This document shows positions 40,634 through 50,130 of a stretch of DNA of 64,000 nt, piece after piece. The notes below the pieces were generated by a model. That model saw nothing but the letters and a program-made list of their open reading frames with translations. It ran no database searches and was not told the DNA's origin. The position numbers and the translations under genes are program-made. The stretch's first letter is position 1; every line of letters begins with the position of its first letter. This DNA is from a virus: positions 1 through 64,000 of IMG/VR virus record IMGVR_UViG_3300037553_000311; one strand, written 5' to 3'.

Positions 40634-41227
40634 ATGATGACAGATGACACTACGATTGATAATGTAGGTAAGGTCGGAGCGATTGTTTGGGATGATGAAT
40701 TATTATCATCTAGTGAAGTAGCTAGTAAATTATCAATCACTAAGAAGTATCTACAAAAGCTATATAGTTCAGGATGTAACACTGAAGCTAAATTACGACA
40801 GTGGAAGAGATCTCAGGGTAATAAAGAAGATATCATCATATATAATACTACCAATGGTGAACTATCTCTATCTGAGATAATAGATAAGCATCATTATGTA
40901 ATCGACCGTGTGATACTACTAAAACGTATCGATGATTATGGTGAAGATAGTGAAGCTATCTGGTTACCAGTAAATCATGTTCAATTCAAACGATGCTTAT
41001 CTGAGTTCGGAATCGAATACGTATCTCATACGTCGAATTACCAGGTGATACGAGATGTAAAATTCGATCGAACTAATCACTGTGCTAGAGTCTATGGGTT
41101 CAGATATACATGTGAACATTATAATGATTGTCAAGAATACCGACTAGTGAATAAAACACATCATCCACGTTACGTTAAGGATAAATGTTTCGTGAATAGT
41201 GAGTTAGAAGTTAATATGACATCTTGA
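40634..41227 (+). CDS. Possible DNA-binding protein with helix-turn-helix
   Basis: This 197-residue protein starts eight bases after GGAGG. Residues about 24-50 (LSSSEVASKLSITKKYLQKLYSSGC) read like a helix-turn-helix. The rest has two segments of mixed structure, AIWLPVNHVQFKRCLSEFGIEYV and VKFDRTNHCARVYGFRYTCEHYNDCQEYRL, with several Cys/His that might bind metal. I recognise no family; regulator or nuclease-associated DNA-binding protein are both possible. A 14-bp terminator hairpin follows at 41240. Confidence 0.65.
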   Translation: MMTDDTTIDNVGKVGAIVWDDELLSSSEVASKLSITKKYLQKLYSSGCNTEAKLRQWKRSQGNKEDIIIYNTTNGELSLSEIIDKHHYVIDRVILLKRIDDYGEDSEAIWLPVNHVQFKRCLSEFGIEYVSHTSNYQVIRDVKFDRTNHCARVYGFRYTCEHYNDCQEYRLVNKTHHPRYVKDKCFVNSELEVNMTS

Positions 41228-41239
41228 TAAATGTCAATC

Positions 41240-41272
41240 ACCCACCTACGCATATGACATGCGTAGGTGGGT
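41240..41272 (+). terminator. 14-bp terminator hairpin
   Basis: ACCCACCTACGCAT pairs with its exact complement around ATGAC. Only a weak T-rich stretch follows. Confidence 0.7.
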
Positions 41273-41319
41273 ATAAATCATTTGTAGTATAAATTACAAC
41301 TATATTAGAGGATAGTATA

Positions 41320-41652
41320 ATGCAGGTAATCAACATGACACCATATGTAATCAGTATATTGAATTCAGATAGCATGGTAATAACTAAGCTCAAACCATCA
41401 GGTAATACAGTAAGATTAGTCAGTACCACTAGTCGTATGGATGTTGTATATTCTGGTAATATTCCTATACCACTGACAGCTACAGTATTTGGTGAACCTG
41501 AAGGCTTACCAAATACTGTAGCTGGTATAGTGTATATAGTCGATGCTTCTGTGAAAGATAAGTATCCAGAAAGAGATGATCTAGTAACACCAAATGAACC
41601 AGTGCGTAATAGACTAGGTAATATCATCGGGTACTGTAGTCTACGTATCTAA
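41320..41652 (+). CDS. Small conserved-type phage protein (110 aa)
   Basis: It begins MQVINMTPYVISILNSDSMVITKLKPSGNTVRL. After a PIPLTATVFGEPEGLPNTVAGIVYIV core it ends DDLVTPNEPVRNRLGNIIGYCSLRI. This N-LTPH-like start, GLP...YIV core and terminal VR..G.IIG pattern is common in small proteins of phages and some bacteria whose function is unknown to me; this is recollection. GAGGAT lies upstream. It is convergent with 41673-42578. Confidence 0.75.
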   Translation: MQVINMTPYVISILNSDSMVITKLKPSGNTVRLVSTTSRMDVVYSGNIPIPLTATVFGEPEGLPNTVAGIVYIVDASVKDKYPERDDLVTPNEPVRNRLGNIIGYCSLRI

Positions 41653-41672
41653 TCACCTGTCCTCATATGATA

Positions 41673-42578
41673 CTACTTTTTAATCAATGCTGCTGATTTC
41701 ACTGATCCCAGTACGCCAACTAACCAATGTTCAGTATGATGTAACTCTTTAATGCTCATCCCATAAGTATTAATCAAATCACCAGTATCTCTTACTACAG
41801 TAGCTACCTTCTTTAATTTAGAGATATCTACCTTACTAATATCCACATTAGATAGTATCTTATATGTATTATCTAGTACCTTATATAGTTTACGTAATAC
41901 CTTCTCAGATGATATTGCATCGTTAAATTCACCACTACTCTTCAAGCATGTATCTACTGATGTCTTTAACGCTACATTACTGTTAAACATCGTACCAAAT
42001 CTAGTAAGTTTATTAGGTAATTTCACTATCACTATATCCTGTATCTTATGGGATACTTCAGATACTATATCCACCATATTGTTATTATCCAATGTATCAA
42101 GTATAGTGACAGCATGTTCCATATCATCTGATTTGATGCATTTATTAAATGAAGTATAGTTAGTTAACATCTCTTTAGAGCGTGATAACATGTTGAAATC
42201 TACCATTACCTTATTCATGTATCTGGTAAGATCTTCAGGTGCTAACGTGAATGGTATCGTAGGACACATGACAGTGCGGATCTTAGAGTAATCTACACGA
42301 TATGTCAATTTAGTAGCTGTCTTATTACTAGAGATGTATCCTTCTAATTCACTACGTCGTACGTTTTTTAGGAATGATGTTAAGTTAGTACCTATATTAG
42401 ATAATACTTTCCTCAAGTAGTCTGATAGTGCGATTAAGATTCTACTAGCTACATTGACTAAACCCTCTAATGATACAGACTCTTTACACCTATCATAGTT
42501 AATGAATAATGCATCTAATTCAGTGAGTAATTCAGCTTCAGTTCGTTCATAATTGGTAGACAATTCAGGTAACAGCAT
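41673..42578 (-). CDS. Helical phage protein, possible virion component
   Basis: This 301-residue, almost entirely helical protein has GGAGAG before the start. The N-terminal third reads CKESVSLEGLVNVASRILIALSDYLRKVLSNIG, then TNLTSFLKNVRRSELEGYISSN, and the C-terminus ends in KELHHTEHWLVGVLGSVKSAALIKK. The style resembles head-internal or structural proteins of giant myoviruses, but no firm family is recognised. There is no signal peptide. It is convergent with 41320, and its upstream side (42579-42900) holds the leader of a divergent small gene. Confidence 0.75.
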   Translation of the reverse strand: MLLPELSTNYERTEAELLTELDALFINYDRCKESVSLEGLVNVASRILIALSDYLRKVLSNIGTNLTSFLKNVRRSELEGYISSNKTATKLTYRVDYSKIRTVMCPTIPFTLAPEDLTRYMNKVMVDFNMLSRSKEMLTNYTSFNKCIKSDDMEHAVTILDTLDNNNMVDIVSEVSHKIQDIVIVKLPNKLTRFGTMFNSNVALKTSVDTCLKSSGEFNDAISSEKVLRKLYKVLDNTYKILSNVDISKVDISKLKKVATVVRDTGDLINTYGMSIKELHHTEHWLVGVLGSVKSAALIKK

Positions 42579-42905
42579 TGTGGATTCTCTCCTAGTTGTA
42601 ATAAAGTATTAATTGTTATAGCCTTATAGCTATATAATAAAGTATATGAGTATTATACGCAACCTATATGATTAACTAACTTAGCTAGGTAGGTACTTAT
42701 TTTTAAGTATCAGTAGAAGTGCCATCTCAACAACTTTCAGGTATATATTAAGATAGTAGTATAGGATATTAAGAGTGGTTCTTAGTATCTAAGTAGTACC
42801 TAGTCTTTAGTTCCTAGGTTGAAAAGAACGATGAGTTAGTGCGTAAACTTACCAGTACAACTACTGGGCTGATAACGCATACAAGTACCTTAGGAGGGTA
42901 TGAAT
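42579..42905. promoter_or_regulatory. Structured 5' leader of the 42906 gene
   Basis: There is no gene here. 42850-42885 contains the perfect hairpin CCAGTA-CAAC-TACTGG inside an outer TGCGT/ACGCA stem (~42839-42880), followed by TACCTTAGGAGGG. The dispersed two-palindrome leader is absent although the ribosome site is the same. The remaining AT-rich sequence probably holds promoters for the divergent gene pair. Confidence 0.45.
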
Positions 42906-43127
42906 ATGAAATATCAAATCAAGATAGAAACTGGCAATGACGTGATCGACATCAATATTGAGATGAGTTTAAAAGAAGCAATCGCCCTATCACGGGAATC
43001 TGAAGCGGTTATATACCGCTTCTGCAAAGAGTCTGATATCAAGATTACCGACATCGGTGAGCTCTTCAGTACTGCCATGTCGAAACTGAAGGAACGCATG
43101 AAGCGTTCCTCCTCCTCCAAAGAGTAG
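42906..43127 (+). CDS. Small, probably highly expressed protein (73 aa)
   Basis: The start is the second ATG of ATGAATATG, because the first touches the AGGAGG site. The sequence MKYQIKIETGNDVIDINIEMSLKEAIALSRESEAV is followed by IYRFCKESDIKITDIGELFSTAMSKLKERMKRSSSSKE. It has a beta-alpha start, a helical end and a serine-rich charged tail. Codons are richer in C/G than those of neighbouring genes, like those of the capsid gene, suggesting high expression. It has its own strong terminator. I recognise no family. Confidence 0.7.
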   Translation: MKYQIKIETGNDVIDINIEMSLKEAIALSRESEAVIYRFCKESDIKITDIGELFSTAMSKLKERMKRSSSSKE

Positions 43128-43133
43128 TACCTC

Positions 43134-43170
43134 CCCCCAACTTATCTAGTAGTATTAGATAAGTTGGGGG
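43134..43170 (+). terminator. Strong intrinsic terminator
   Basis: CCCCCAACTTATCT pairs perfectly with 43157-43170 and is followed by TTACTACTTTATTATTTTTTT. It is one of the most GC-rich stems in the window. Confidence 0.88.
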
Positions 43171-43360
43171 TTACTACTTTATTATTTTTTTATAATAACT
43201 ATTCATAGCTACTAGACTAGGTTATATAGTGAAATTATTTATCATAGAACCTCATAATCTTATAGATCAGGTAGTATATCGAGTAGTGTCTGATATGCTA
43301 TCTAATCACTAGATCAGGTGTCTGTTTTTTGTAATCTAATAATACACGGAGAATGTAATC

Positions 43361-44710
43361 ATGTCGCTACTAACTAGTCTAAATAATAAAGATCTATCTC
43401 TAGGTAGATTTAGCCTTAACACTGGAACTCATTTTGATATAGCTACTGGTAAGTTCATCCCAGGTAAGGTGAAAAATAAATCCACTATGATACTCAATGG
43501 TGGATTAGCTATGACTAACGCTATCACTGGTAGAGAACAAACATTTAAGTCATCTGTAGCTATAGGGTATTTTGTTAGAGCTATCAAGAACTACGAGAAA
43601 TCTATTGGTGTAGTATATGATTCAGAGATATCCATAGCTGGAGTCGAACGAGTTATCCAATTAGGTGGAGCTGATCCGTTACCTAACGATCCGTTGTATG
43701 ATCGCATTGAACTTTTCGATAAGACTCATGCTGACTTAGGTCAAGTATTTAAAGTAGTGCAAGATATAGCACGTAATAAAGAAAAGCATCGTAAAGATCT
43801 CATAGAAGAGACACCATTTATAGATCGTCACGGTAAGTTCTTAAAGGCATGGCGACCTACTTTAGTATTGATTGATAGCTTCTCAGCAGGTGAATTCACT
43901 AAGCAAGCTGAAGTATTTGAACAATATACAGTAGGTGATGCTAAAACTAATACAGTATATATGGGTGACGGTAATGCTAAAACTCAGTTCATGAGTCAGC
44001 TACCAGCATTAGCAGCTAAAGGTATCTACTTTATATTGACAGCCCATATAGGTGATAAGATCAAGATGGACCCATATGCTGCTAGTAATAAAGACTTACC
44101 ACATATGAGAGGATCAGATCATATCAAGCGAGTAGGTACACAATTCACATTCCAGTCTAATAATCTACTAGAGACTAGAAAGGTAGGTATACTCCAAGAT
44201 ACTAATAAGAAATGTCAATACCCTCACGATTCAGGTTCACCTGTTGAGCTACAAGAGATAATTTCTATAATATGTCGTTGTAAGAATAATGTATCTGGCT
44301 CTATCGTACATCATATCAGTTCTCAGTATTATGGGATACAGGAGTACTTGGAATACTTTAATCTCATCAAGAATAGTAAGACGTCATTAATGTCAGGTAC
44401 TCTCACGTACAAGTTAGGATTTGGTGATTGGGAATTTAACCGTAAGAATATTAGACAGCTCATTAAAGATGATTATGAGTTTCGTAGGACATTAGAGATA
44501 CTAGGACAGTTTTTATATATACGTAATAACTGGAACTTACCTGAAGTATCATCGATTGGATATGTTGAGTTCTGTAAGAAGCTTACAGAGGCTAATAGTA
44601 AATCATCTGATATAATTAACAGTACTGGAATCTGGTCATTTAATGCAGATAAACAAGACCGTAGTTATATGTCTATATTAGACATAGTAGCTCTGATCAA
44701 TCAAAAATAA
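43361..44710 (+). CDS. RecA/UvsX-like recombinase ATPase
   Basis: This 449-residue RecA-fold ATPase has LNGGLAMTNAITGREQTFKSS at about 45-65, with a Walker A variant GREQTFKSS (UvsX-style xFKS rather than GKT). GVVYDSEISIAGVERV carries the catalytic Glu near 90. Walker B RPTLVLIDSFS is at about 165-175, and LAAKGIYFILTAHIGDKIKMD at about 214-234 follows the L2/Q region. The C-terminal 200 residues are specific to this lineage. It would drive strand exchange in recombination-dependent replication with the Rad50-like and RuvC-like proteins; a helicase role is the main alternative. GGAG lies upstream. The adhesin gene follows 12 bases later. Confidence 0.8.
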   Translation: MSLLTSLNNKDLSLGRFSLNTGTHFDIATGKFIPGKVKNKSTMILNGGLAMTNAITGREQTFKSSVAIGYFVRAIKNYEKSIGVVYDSEISIAGVERVIQLGGADPLPNDPLYDRIELFDKTHADLGQVFKVVQDIARNKEKHRKDLIEETPFIDRHGKFLKAWRPTLVLIDSFSAGEFTKQAEVFEQYTVGDAKTNTVYMGDGNAKTQFMSQLPALAAKGIYFILTAHIGDKIKMDPYAASNKDLPHMRGSDHIKRVGTQFTFQSNNLLETRKVGILQDTNKKCQYPHDSGSPVELQEIISIICRCKNNVSGSIVHHISSQYYGIQEYLEYFNLIKNSKTSLMSGTLTYKLGFGDWEFNRKNIRQLIKDDYEFRRTLEILGQFLYIRNNWNLPEVSSIGYVEFCKKLTEANSKSSDIINSTGIWSFNADKQDRSYMSILDIVALINQK

Positions 44711-44722
44711 GATGGAGTAGTT

Positions 44723-46582
44723 ATGTTCATATTGCAGAATAATATCCCACTGACTAAAGTTGGGTCAGTATATAAGTATAATTTAGGATTTGAGACATTA
44801 GTAGTAACTGATCCATCATTAGTGATTGATAGATTGAACTACAGAATAGATCGGACTATCGGTCTGAGTCGTAGTTATGATCACATGATGAACCTTAATA
44901 TATCAGCTAAGGTATCTATCACATCCGATCCATTTGAATATACATGTACTAGTGATACTACCAGATTATTAGCTATCGAACAGATAGTCTCTCATGATGG
45001 TGAGATCATAGATATCGCATCTAACGTAGGTACTGTAGAGTATCACACATATAGTATCAAGTCGAATGATATATATGGTAGTGAAATAGCTGGAGCACTT
45101 ATCAATGTCACTGTACCAGAAGACGCTACAGATATCATATTGACAGTGACATCTACTCTGACTAATGATACAGGTACTACTGAACATGTCACATATCTAT
45201 CTACAGGTGAGGTAGCTACTGGTACTGGAGGTACTGGGGCTACTGGAGCTACTGGAGCTACTGGAGCCGATGGGAGAGATGGAATAGATGGAATAGATGG
45301 AATAGATGGAATAGATGGAGTCGATGGGAGAGATGGAGTCGATGGTGCTGATGGTGCTGATGGAATAGATGGAATAGGTGGAGTGGGAGCATTACCACCG
45401 ACTGCACCATTACTAGATATCCCATTCAAGATTAATATGGATACTTCCCAAGGTAATATAGTAACTAATTATATCAGAAATTCACCAGCTACTCACATTG
45501 ACCGGTATGGTATGATGATAAGTAGTGATGTAAATACACCAAGATTTACTAAAAATGGGATGATGCGTGAAGGTGTCGGTACTAACTATTTTCTTAATAG
45601 TAACTCACTTAACGCATATACACTAACTAACGCTACTCAGTCAATCGGCTATGATAGTGTATTAGCTATAGATGTAACTAACGTAGATAAAGACGGACAA
45701 TCACCTTGGACATTAGATGCTGATACTACATTACCTATCAGTGATCATACTGATGTGACATATAGTGTCAGATTACGTACAAGTGATCCATTATCTGTAG
45801 AGATGCAGATATTAGATGATGCCGGTGTAGTACTAGCTTCATCTATAATCACTACTAGTGATACGACCGAATTATATACAGTATCAGCAGATATATCTAA
45901 TATATCATCAGGTACTGTATCAGTGAAGCTCATTCCAGATAGTAATTCATCAGTATCTCGATTAGTAGTAGCTACATCTCAAGTGGAACCATTACCATTT
46001 GTATCTAGTTTCATACTTACTACTGATACACACATGACTCGTGAAATGGAATCGATCGTTATCAGTTATGATGATAATTTCCCTAGTAATGATCATGGTG
46101 TCACTGTACTCCTCGATGTATATATTAGAGGTACGTTACCATCACTAGATTCATGCTTCACATCAGGTAGTCTATCTATGTATATATCAGATCATGGTAG
46201 TAGTGTTCCTGTAGCTAAAGCTGCCATATCGGAAACTGATAGTACAGGTACATATCCTATTAATAATAAACTTAGAATGGGAGTAGTATATGATCCAGAT
46301 AATAATCTACTACAGTTATATGTAGATGGTGTAATTGTCGATACTACAAACATCACAGGTGATACTGATGTACCATTAGGTTCTGGGATGTCTCTTAGTG
46401 ATTTCTTTACTCAGGTCTATGATGGTAGTTATACTGATGATACATCTCCAGTACTATTACAGGGTAATGTTGACTTTCAATCAGCATTACTTATGATAGG
46501 TTCAGAGTTTACATTTATGGAATTTAGTAACTTAAGAGTAATATCTGAAGTATGTAGTGAAGTACAGATGATGAATTTATAA
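44723..46582 (+). CDS. Tail fibre/adhesin with collagen-like linker and LamG-like domain
   Basis: The protein has 619 residues. The N-terminal ~165 residues are beta-rich. Residues about 167-222 are collagen-like Gly-X-Y triplets (GATGATGADGRDGIDGIDG type), encoded by a near-repetitive GATGGAATA tract at 45220-45390. The rest contains IDRYGMMISSDVNTPRFTKNGMMREGVGTNYFLNS. This pattern of phage tail and surface proteins is usually followed by a concanavalin/laminin-G-like sandwich, here including VVYDPDNNLLQLYVDGVIVDTTNITGD. A trimeric receptor-binding or decoration role is likely. GGAG precedes the start, and a strong terminator follows at 46592. Confidence 0.8.
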   Translation: MFILQNNIPLTKVGSVYKYNLGFETLVVTDPSLVIDRLNYRIDRTIGLSRSYDHMMNLNISAKVSITSDPFEYTCTSDTTRLLAIEQIVSHDGEIIDIASNVGTVEYHTYSIKSNDIYGSEIAGALINVTVPEDATDIILTVTSTLTNDTGTTEHVTYLSTGEVATGTGGTGATGATGATGADGRDGIDGIDGIDGIDGVDGRDGVDGADGADGIDGIGGVGALPPTAPLLDIPFKINMDTSQGNIVTNYIRNSPATHIDRYGMMISSDVNTPRFTKNGMMREGVGTNYFLNSNSLNAYTLTNATQSIGYDSVLAIDVTNVDKDGQSPWTLDADTTLPISDHTDVTYSVRLRTSDPLSVEMQILDDAGVVLASSIITTSDTTELYTVSADISNISSGTVSVKLIPDSNSSVSRLVVATSQVEPLPFVSSFILTTDTHMTREMESIVISYDDNFPSNDHGVTVLLDVYIRGTLPSLDSCFTSGSLSMYISDHGSSVPVAKAAISETDSTGTYPINNKLRMGVVYDPDNNLLQLYVDGVIVDTTNITGDTDVPLGSGMSLSDFFTQVYDGSYTDDTSPVLLQGNVDFQSALLMIGSEFTFMEFSNLRVISEVCSEVQMMNL

Positions 46583-46591
46583 CACACTATC

Positions 46592-46627
46592 CTACTTGAT
46601 CACACTAATGTTAGTGTGATCAAGTAG
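46592..46627. terminator. 17-bp bidirectional terminator
   Basis: CTACTTGATCACACTAA pairs perfectly with its complement across TG, and CTCTCTTTTTTTT follows. It separates the convergent adhesin gene and 46646-48247. Confidence 0.88.
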
Positions 46628-46645
46628 TCTCTCTTTTTTTTAGAT

Positions 46646-48247
46646 TTAGAGTAGTGCTTCTAAGTAACTAGCTTTAGTTATTACATGATATGCGTTTTTA
46701 TTAGTCATTACGCTAATAAAATTTCTACCACCTTCAGTCAACTCACCATATATGGTATTATTAGTTTCACCAGCAGCTATAGCAAATGCTTGGTTTAGAT
46801 GTATAGACCAACCACGATCAATAGTATTCATCTCATTAAACCCTGGATCAGTGGTGCTAAAATCTCGATATGTTGAATGAGCTTCTCGTAATGATGTACC
46901 GTCGTTATGAGCTAACCCGACTACACCGATTATATATTTATCATAAGCTACTGTCATCATCTCTAAAGTAGAGTTGAGAACTAATTCAGATGTTACTATA
47001 TCTACTTTAGTTTTTAAATTGATATAATCTGTAATAGATGGGTGGATATCGGTATTGGTCAATTGTGTGATATCATCATATAGCGGTATCAGGTAGTACT
47101 GATTCACAACGAACAATTCAGGAAAACGTGATTTCCATACTGGTAGACTACCTAATCCACTATCTATGAGTAAATTTATTATAACTTGTCTAGCTTCTAT
47201 AAAGTTTAGCTCTCTACCACGGTACATTATGTTAAATGTAAGGTACCTTGATTGGTTATCAAATACATGTAATGTAGTGAATGTTTGCATACCAGATTGA
47301 TCATCGGTAGTAAGGCCAGGTACTAGAATATTATTAGCTGTAGATCTAGATAAGATAGCTGAATCAAATGGATCGGATAGATGAGATGGATCTAATAATG
47401 TCTCTAATGGTAATGGTGGTACGACTGAGAGTACAGTGAAAAGAGGATAATCGTTCCTAAATGGAGCTCTACCAAACCATGCAGTCAACTCTAGTATTTC
47501 ACCACCTTTATCGAATGAGAAAGTACCCCAGCTAGGAACATGTCTATGTAAGTTTACATCGTCATGTACATGTAAGATATCACATGTATTAGATATATCT
47601 ATTGAGCTTGCAACATACCCAGTAAATGATACATCTGATGTAAGTACATTATCGATATCGACTAAGGTATCATCTGGAATAGTACCATAGTTCAGGTACT
47701 CGATGATATTGAATAGGTACTCTTTATCTTGTTCAGTGAGACTCTCAATGAGAGTTATCTCAGATGCTTCCAGTTTAGTATGATCAAATGTGAGATTGTA
47801 TTTACGATTAGATGTTATGACTACAGGTGTAGATAGTAATGTCTCATTAGCCATTCCAACTAATGTAGTATTATCATATACCATCTTAGGATGTACATCA
47901 TTTACATCATCATATAACGTAGCATATGACCAAGCTGTGACAGCGTCAGTTAGTGAATCATATTGCATCATCGTTACTGTAAATGGATCAGCGATATTAC
48001 CGTAGCTATCGATGATATCAGGTATCATCAGATTACCTATTGTGGTATCATCATTATTGTGAAAAGATTGTCTATATACGATAGGTAATCTTTGAGTTCT
48101 AGTATCTGTAAACTCAATAGGTTGAACCATATGTTCAATCATTTCACGATCAAGGTAGCCACATGGGATAGTTGTAGTTTCTAGATTTAATAAGGTGATG
48201 TTGGGATCAAATACTGATCCATCAGATACGAAGCTATGAATTGCCAT
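46646..48247 (-). CDS. Probable virion/baseplate structural protein
   Basis: The protein is 533 residues from ATG 48247. The frame begins five codons earlier at 48262, but GGAG lies within those codons at the right distance for 48247. It is a beta-rich protein with no membrane segments. It reads MAIHSFVSDGSVFDPNITLLNLETTTIPCGYLDREM at the start. The later region MTVAYDKYIIGVVGLAHNDGTSLREAHSTYRDF precedes NTIYGELTEGGRNFISVMTNKNAYHVI at the end. Large size and position facing a block of tail genes suggest a tail or baseplate component. No specific homolog is recognised. Confidence 0.75.
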   Translation of the reverse strand: MAIHSFVSDGSVFDPNITLLNLETTTIPCGYLDREMIEHMVQPIEFTDTRTQRLPIVYRQSFHNNDDTTIGNLMIPDIIDSYGNIADPFTVTMMQYDSLTDAVTAWSYATLYDDVNDVHPKMVYDNTTLVGMANETLLSTPVVITSNRKYNLTFDHTKLEASEITLIESLTEQDKEYLFNIIEYLNYGTIPDDTLVDIDNVLTSDVSFTGYVASSIDISNTCDILHVHDDVNLHRHVPSWGTFSFDKGGEILELTAWFGRAPFRNDYPLFTVLSVVPPLPLETLLDPSHLSDPFDSAILSRSTANNILVPGLTTDDQSGMQTFTTLHVFDNQSRYLTFNIMYRGRELNFIEARQVIINLLIDSGLGSLPVWKSRFPELFVVNQYYLIPLYDDITQLTNTDIHPSITDYINLKTKVDIVTSELVLNSTLEMMTVAYDKYIIGVVGLAHNDGTSLREAHSTYRDFSTTDPGFNEMNTIDRGWSIHLNQAFAIAAGETNNTIYGELTEGGRNFISVMTNKNAYHVITKASYLEALL

Positions 48248-48399
48248 AAGAGTTATCTCCATTATTGTGATATATTAAATGAACAAGGTATCATTATAAA
48301 TGATATAGTGGTAGTGATGCTTGAAATCATATTACCACTATACTATTATGAGTATGTCACTGTAAGTATATGTACTCATAATTATAAGAAGTACTAAGC

Positions 48400-48483
48400 A
48401 TGAATGATCTGTCACTGGTCTTTGACTATCTTCCATATGGGAGTGAAATTGAGTTACAGGCTAATATCTGTAGTGAATCTTGA
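48400..48483 (+). CDS. Doubtful 27-codon ORF
   Basis: ATG 48400 encodes MNDLSLVFDYLPYGSEIELQANICSES and stops just before the TTAATATC region upstream of the next gene. The peptide looks protein-like, but the ribosome site is weak (AAGAAG). It could be a small leader gene for the tail operon or chance. Confidence 0.3.
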   Translation: MNDLSLVFDYLPYGSEIELQANICSES

Positions 48484-48517
48484 AAATAATCTTAATATCA
48501 TCACTAGGAGTACATAT

Positions 48518-50122
48518 ATGCCTACATTAGATACGTTAATACCAGAAAGTGCTAAACAGATAGTTAATCCTATCTCAGAATTGATAAGTAGACGAATCAT
48601 ACGTTCATTAGGTTTGACAGAATTATTTAAGGGTAACCTATTTATCTATACTACCGGAAACGATTCATCTAAATTTAAAGATAGCTCTGGTAATGTTAGA
48701 GTCTCTAAGAATAGATGTGATGTCACAGTAGAGCCTAATTATAATCCTAACGATACAATCTTTGATACGTTTACTACTAAAGATAAAGATATCCACATGG
48801 GTTCTAATAGAGGTCTATTTGGAGAAACTCCAATATTGCGAGATAAGCGACCTAATGTATATCTCTATGAAGTATCTGTACCATGCTCAGTTGAGCTCAA
48901 ATTCAAGATGAAACTCAAATCAGTAGAACTAGCTGACCTAGTATCTACATCGATATATGCTAAAGCGATGTCATCATCTACTATATATAATTACAACGAT
49001 GTGGAGTATAATTACCCACTAGCTGATAGACTCATCATGATGCTATATAAGGTATATAAGTTACAGGATGATTTAACTATGACATTCCAAGAGTATCTCA
49101 AGATAGCTAGTGGTGATGCTATTAGAATATTAGTAAATAGACATCAGCTAGACTCTGGTAATAAGGAGCTAGTGATATATCGAGAGATGACTAATGTATT
49201 AGGAGTACTAGATTACTCAGCAGATCCACCAGATGAAGATGAGCGTAATAATAAAGTAGTAGATAGGTACTCAGTGGAGTTTAACTATAAGTTCCAATTT
49301 AGTAAACCATCACTACTACGTTTGAAGTTCCCAATTATGATAAATAATCAGTTATTCGGTAGCTCATTGATAAAGAAAGCATATACACATAATGATCCAG
49401 ATAAGGTAAGGACACATCCTAATTCGGTCATCAATGAATTCTTTATGAGTAAGAATCAAGTAGTGAGTTTAAAGAAAGCATATCCTCTCACTAGGTATCC
49501 AGATTACGATGATTGGAATCATACTCCAGCTATGCATCATCGTTACGCTAATCAATATCAGTCAGTATTTAAAGGTATCCTAGCTGTAGAGGTAGATCCT
49601 AATGATGCAACATTATCATTAGGTGTAGATATACCTAATGACATCTACCCACTATTACCTACTGAATTAGCTAATGCTATAGATGAATTAACTACATTAG
49701 AAGATAAGATCAATGTCTTAAAGCGTGAGAGTATATTCAACATAGCTATCTTTAGTAATGATAATCTCATGACTTATGATAATATCAATATCACTGATGA
49801 TCTAGTCTTATCTGTAATAGACAGAATATCAATTACTAAGGTATATCGGATAGTGATATCACTCGTAGTAGATATTACTATACTAGATGCTAAGTATATA
49901 TATTACATGTTAAACAACCCAGACTACTATGTCAGTTATCTTGAATATTTCGCTCAGTATCTGGAACGTCATGGGTACATTACCATCACTAATAATAGTA
50001 TCACTGGGGACGAACAGCTATATCTACCAGCTACATATCAACAAGGTCCTACATTAGGAGCTCGTCATGGATATGGTAGATCGATAGTACTAAATAATAT
50101 TACAATAAACACCAGTAGATAG
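48518..50122 (+). CDS. Virion structural protein, first of the tail operon
   Basis: The protein is 534 residues. ATG 48518 has AGGAG eight bases upstream; an open extension to 48404 lacks a site. It begins MPTLDTLIPESAKQIVNPISELISRRIIRSLGLTELF. Long beta/alpha segments follow, such as VVDRYSVEFNYKFQFSKPSLLRLKFPIMINNQLF and VSYLEYFAQYLERHGYITI. The style and placement, first in a tightly packed run of four + strand genes ending in a hub-like protein, suggest a baseplate or tail-assembly protein. There is no enzyme motif or membrane helix. Confidence 0.8.
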   Translation: MPTLDTLIPESAKQIVNPISELISRRIIRSLGLTELFKGNLFIYTTGNDSSKFKDSSGNVRVSKNRCDVTVEPNYNPNDTIFDTFTTKDKDIHMGSNRGLFGETPILRDKRPNVYLYEVSVPCSVELKFKMKLKSVELADLVSTSIYAKAMSSSTIYNYNDVEYNYPLADRLIMMLYKVYKLQDDLTMTFQEYLKIASGDAIRILVNRHQLDSGNKELVIYREMTNVLGVLDYSADPPDEDERNNKVVDRYSVEFNYKFQFSKPSLLRLKFPIMINNQLFGSSLIKKAYTHNDPDKVRTHPNSVINEFFMSKNQVVSLKKAYPLTRYPDYDDWNHTPAMHHRYANQYQSVFKGILAVEVDPNDATLSLGVDIPNDIYPLLPTELANAIDELTTLEDKINVLKRESIFNIAIFSNDNLMTYDNINITDDLVLSVIDRISITKVYRIVISLVVDITILDAKYIYYMLNNPDYYVSYLEYFAQYLERHGYITITNNSITGDEQLYLPATYQQGPTLGARHGYGRSIVLNNITINTSR

Positions 50123-50130
50123 GAGAGCAT

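Noticed and set aside
45220-45429. Minus-strand proline/serine-rich frame opposite the adhesin
   Set aside because: It is the antisense of the collagen-like GATGGAATA tract; composition alone keeps it open.
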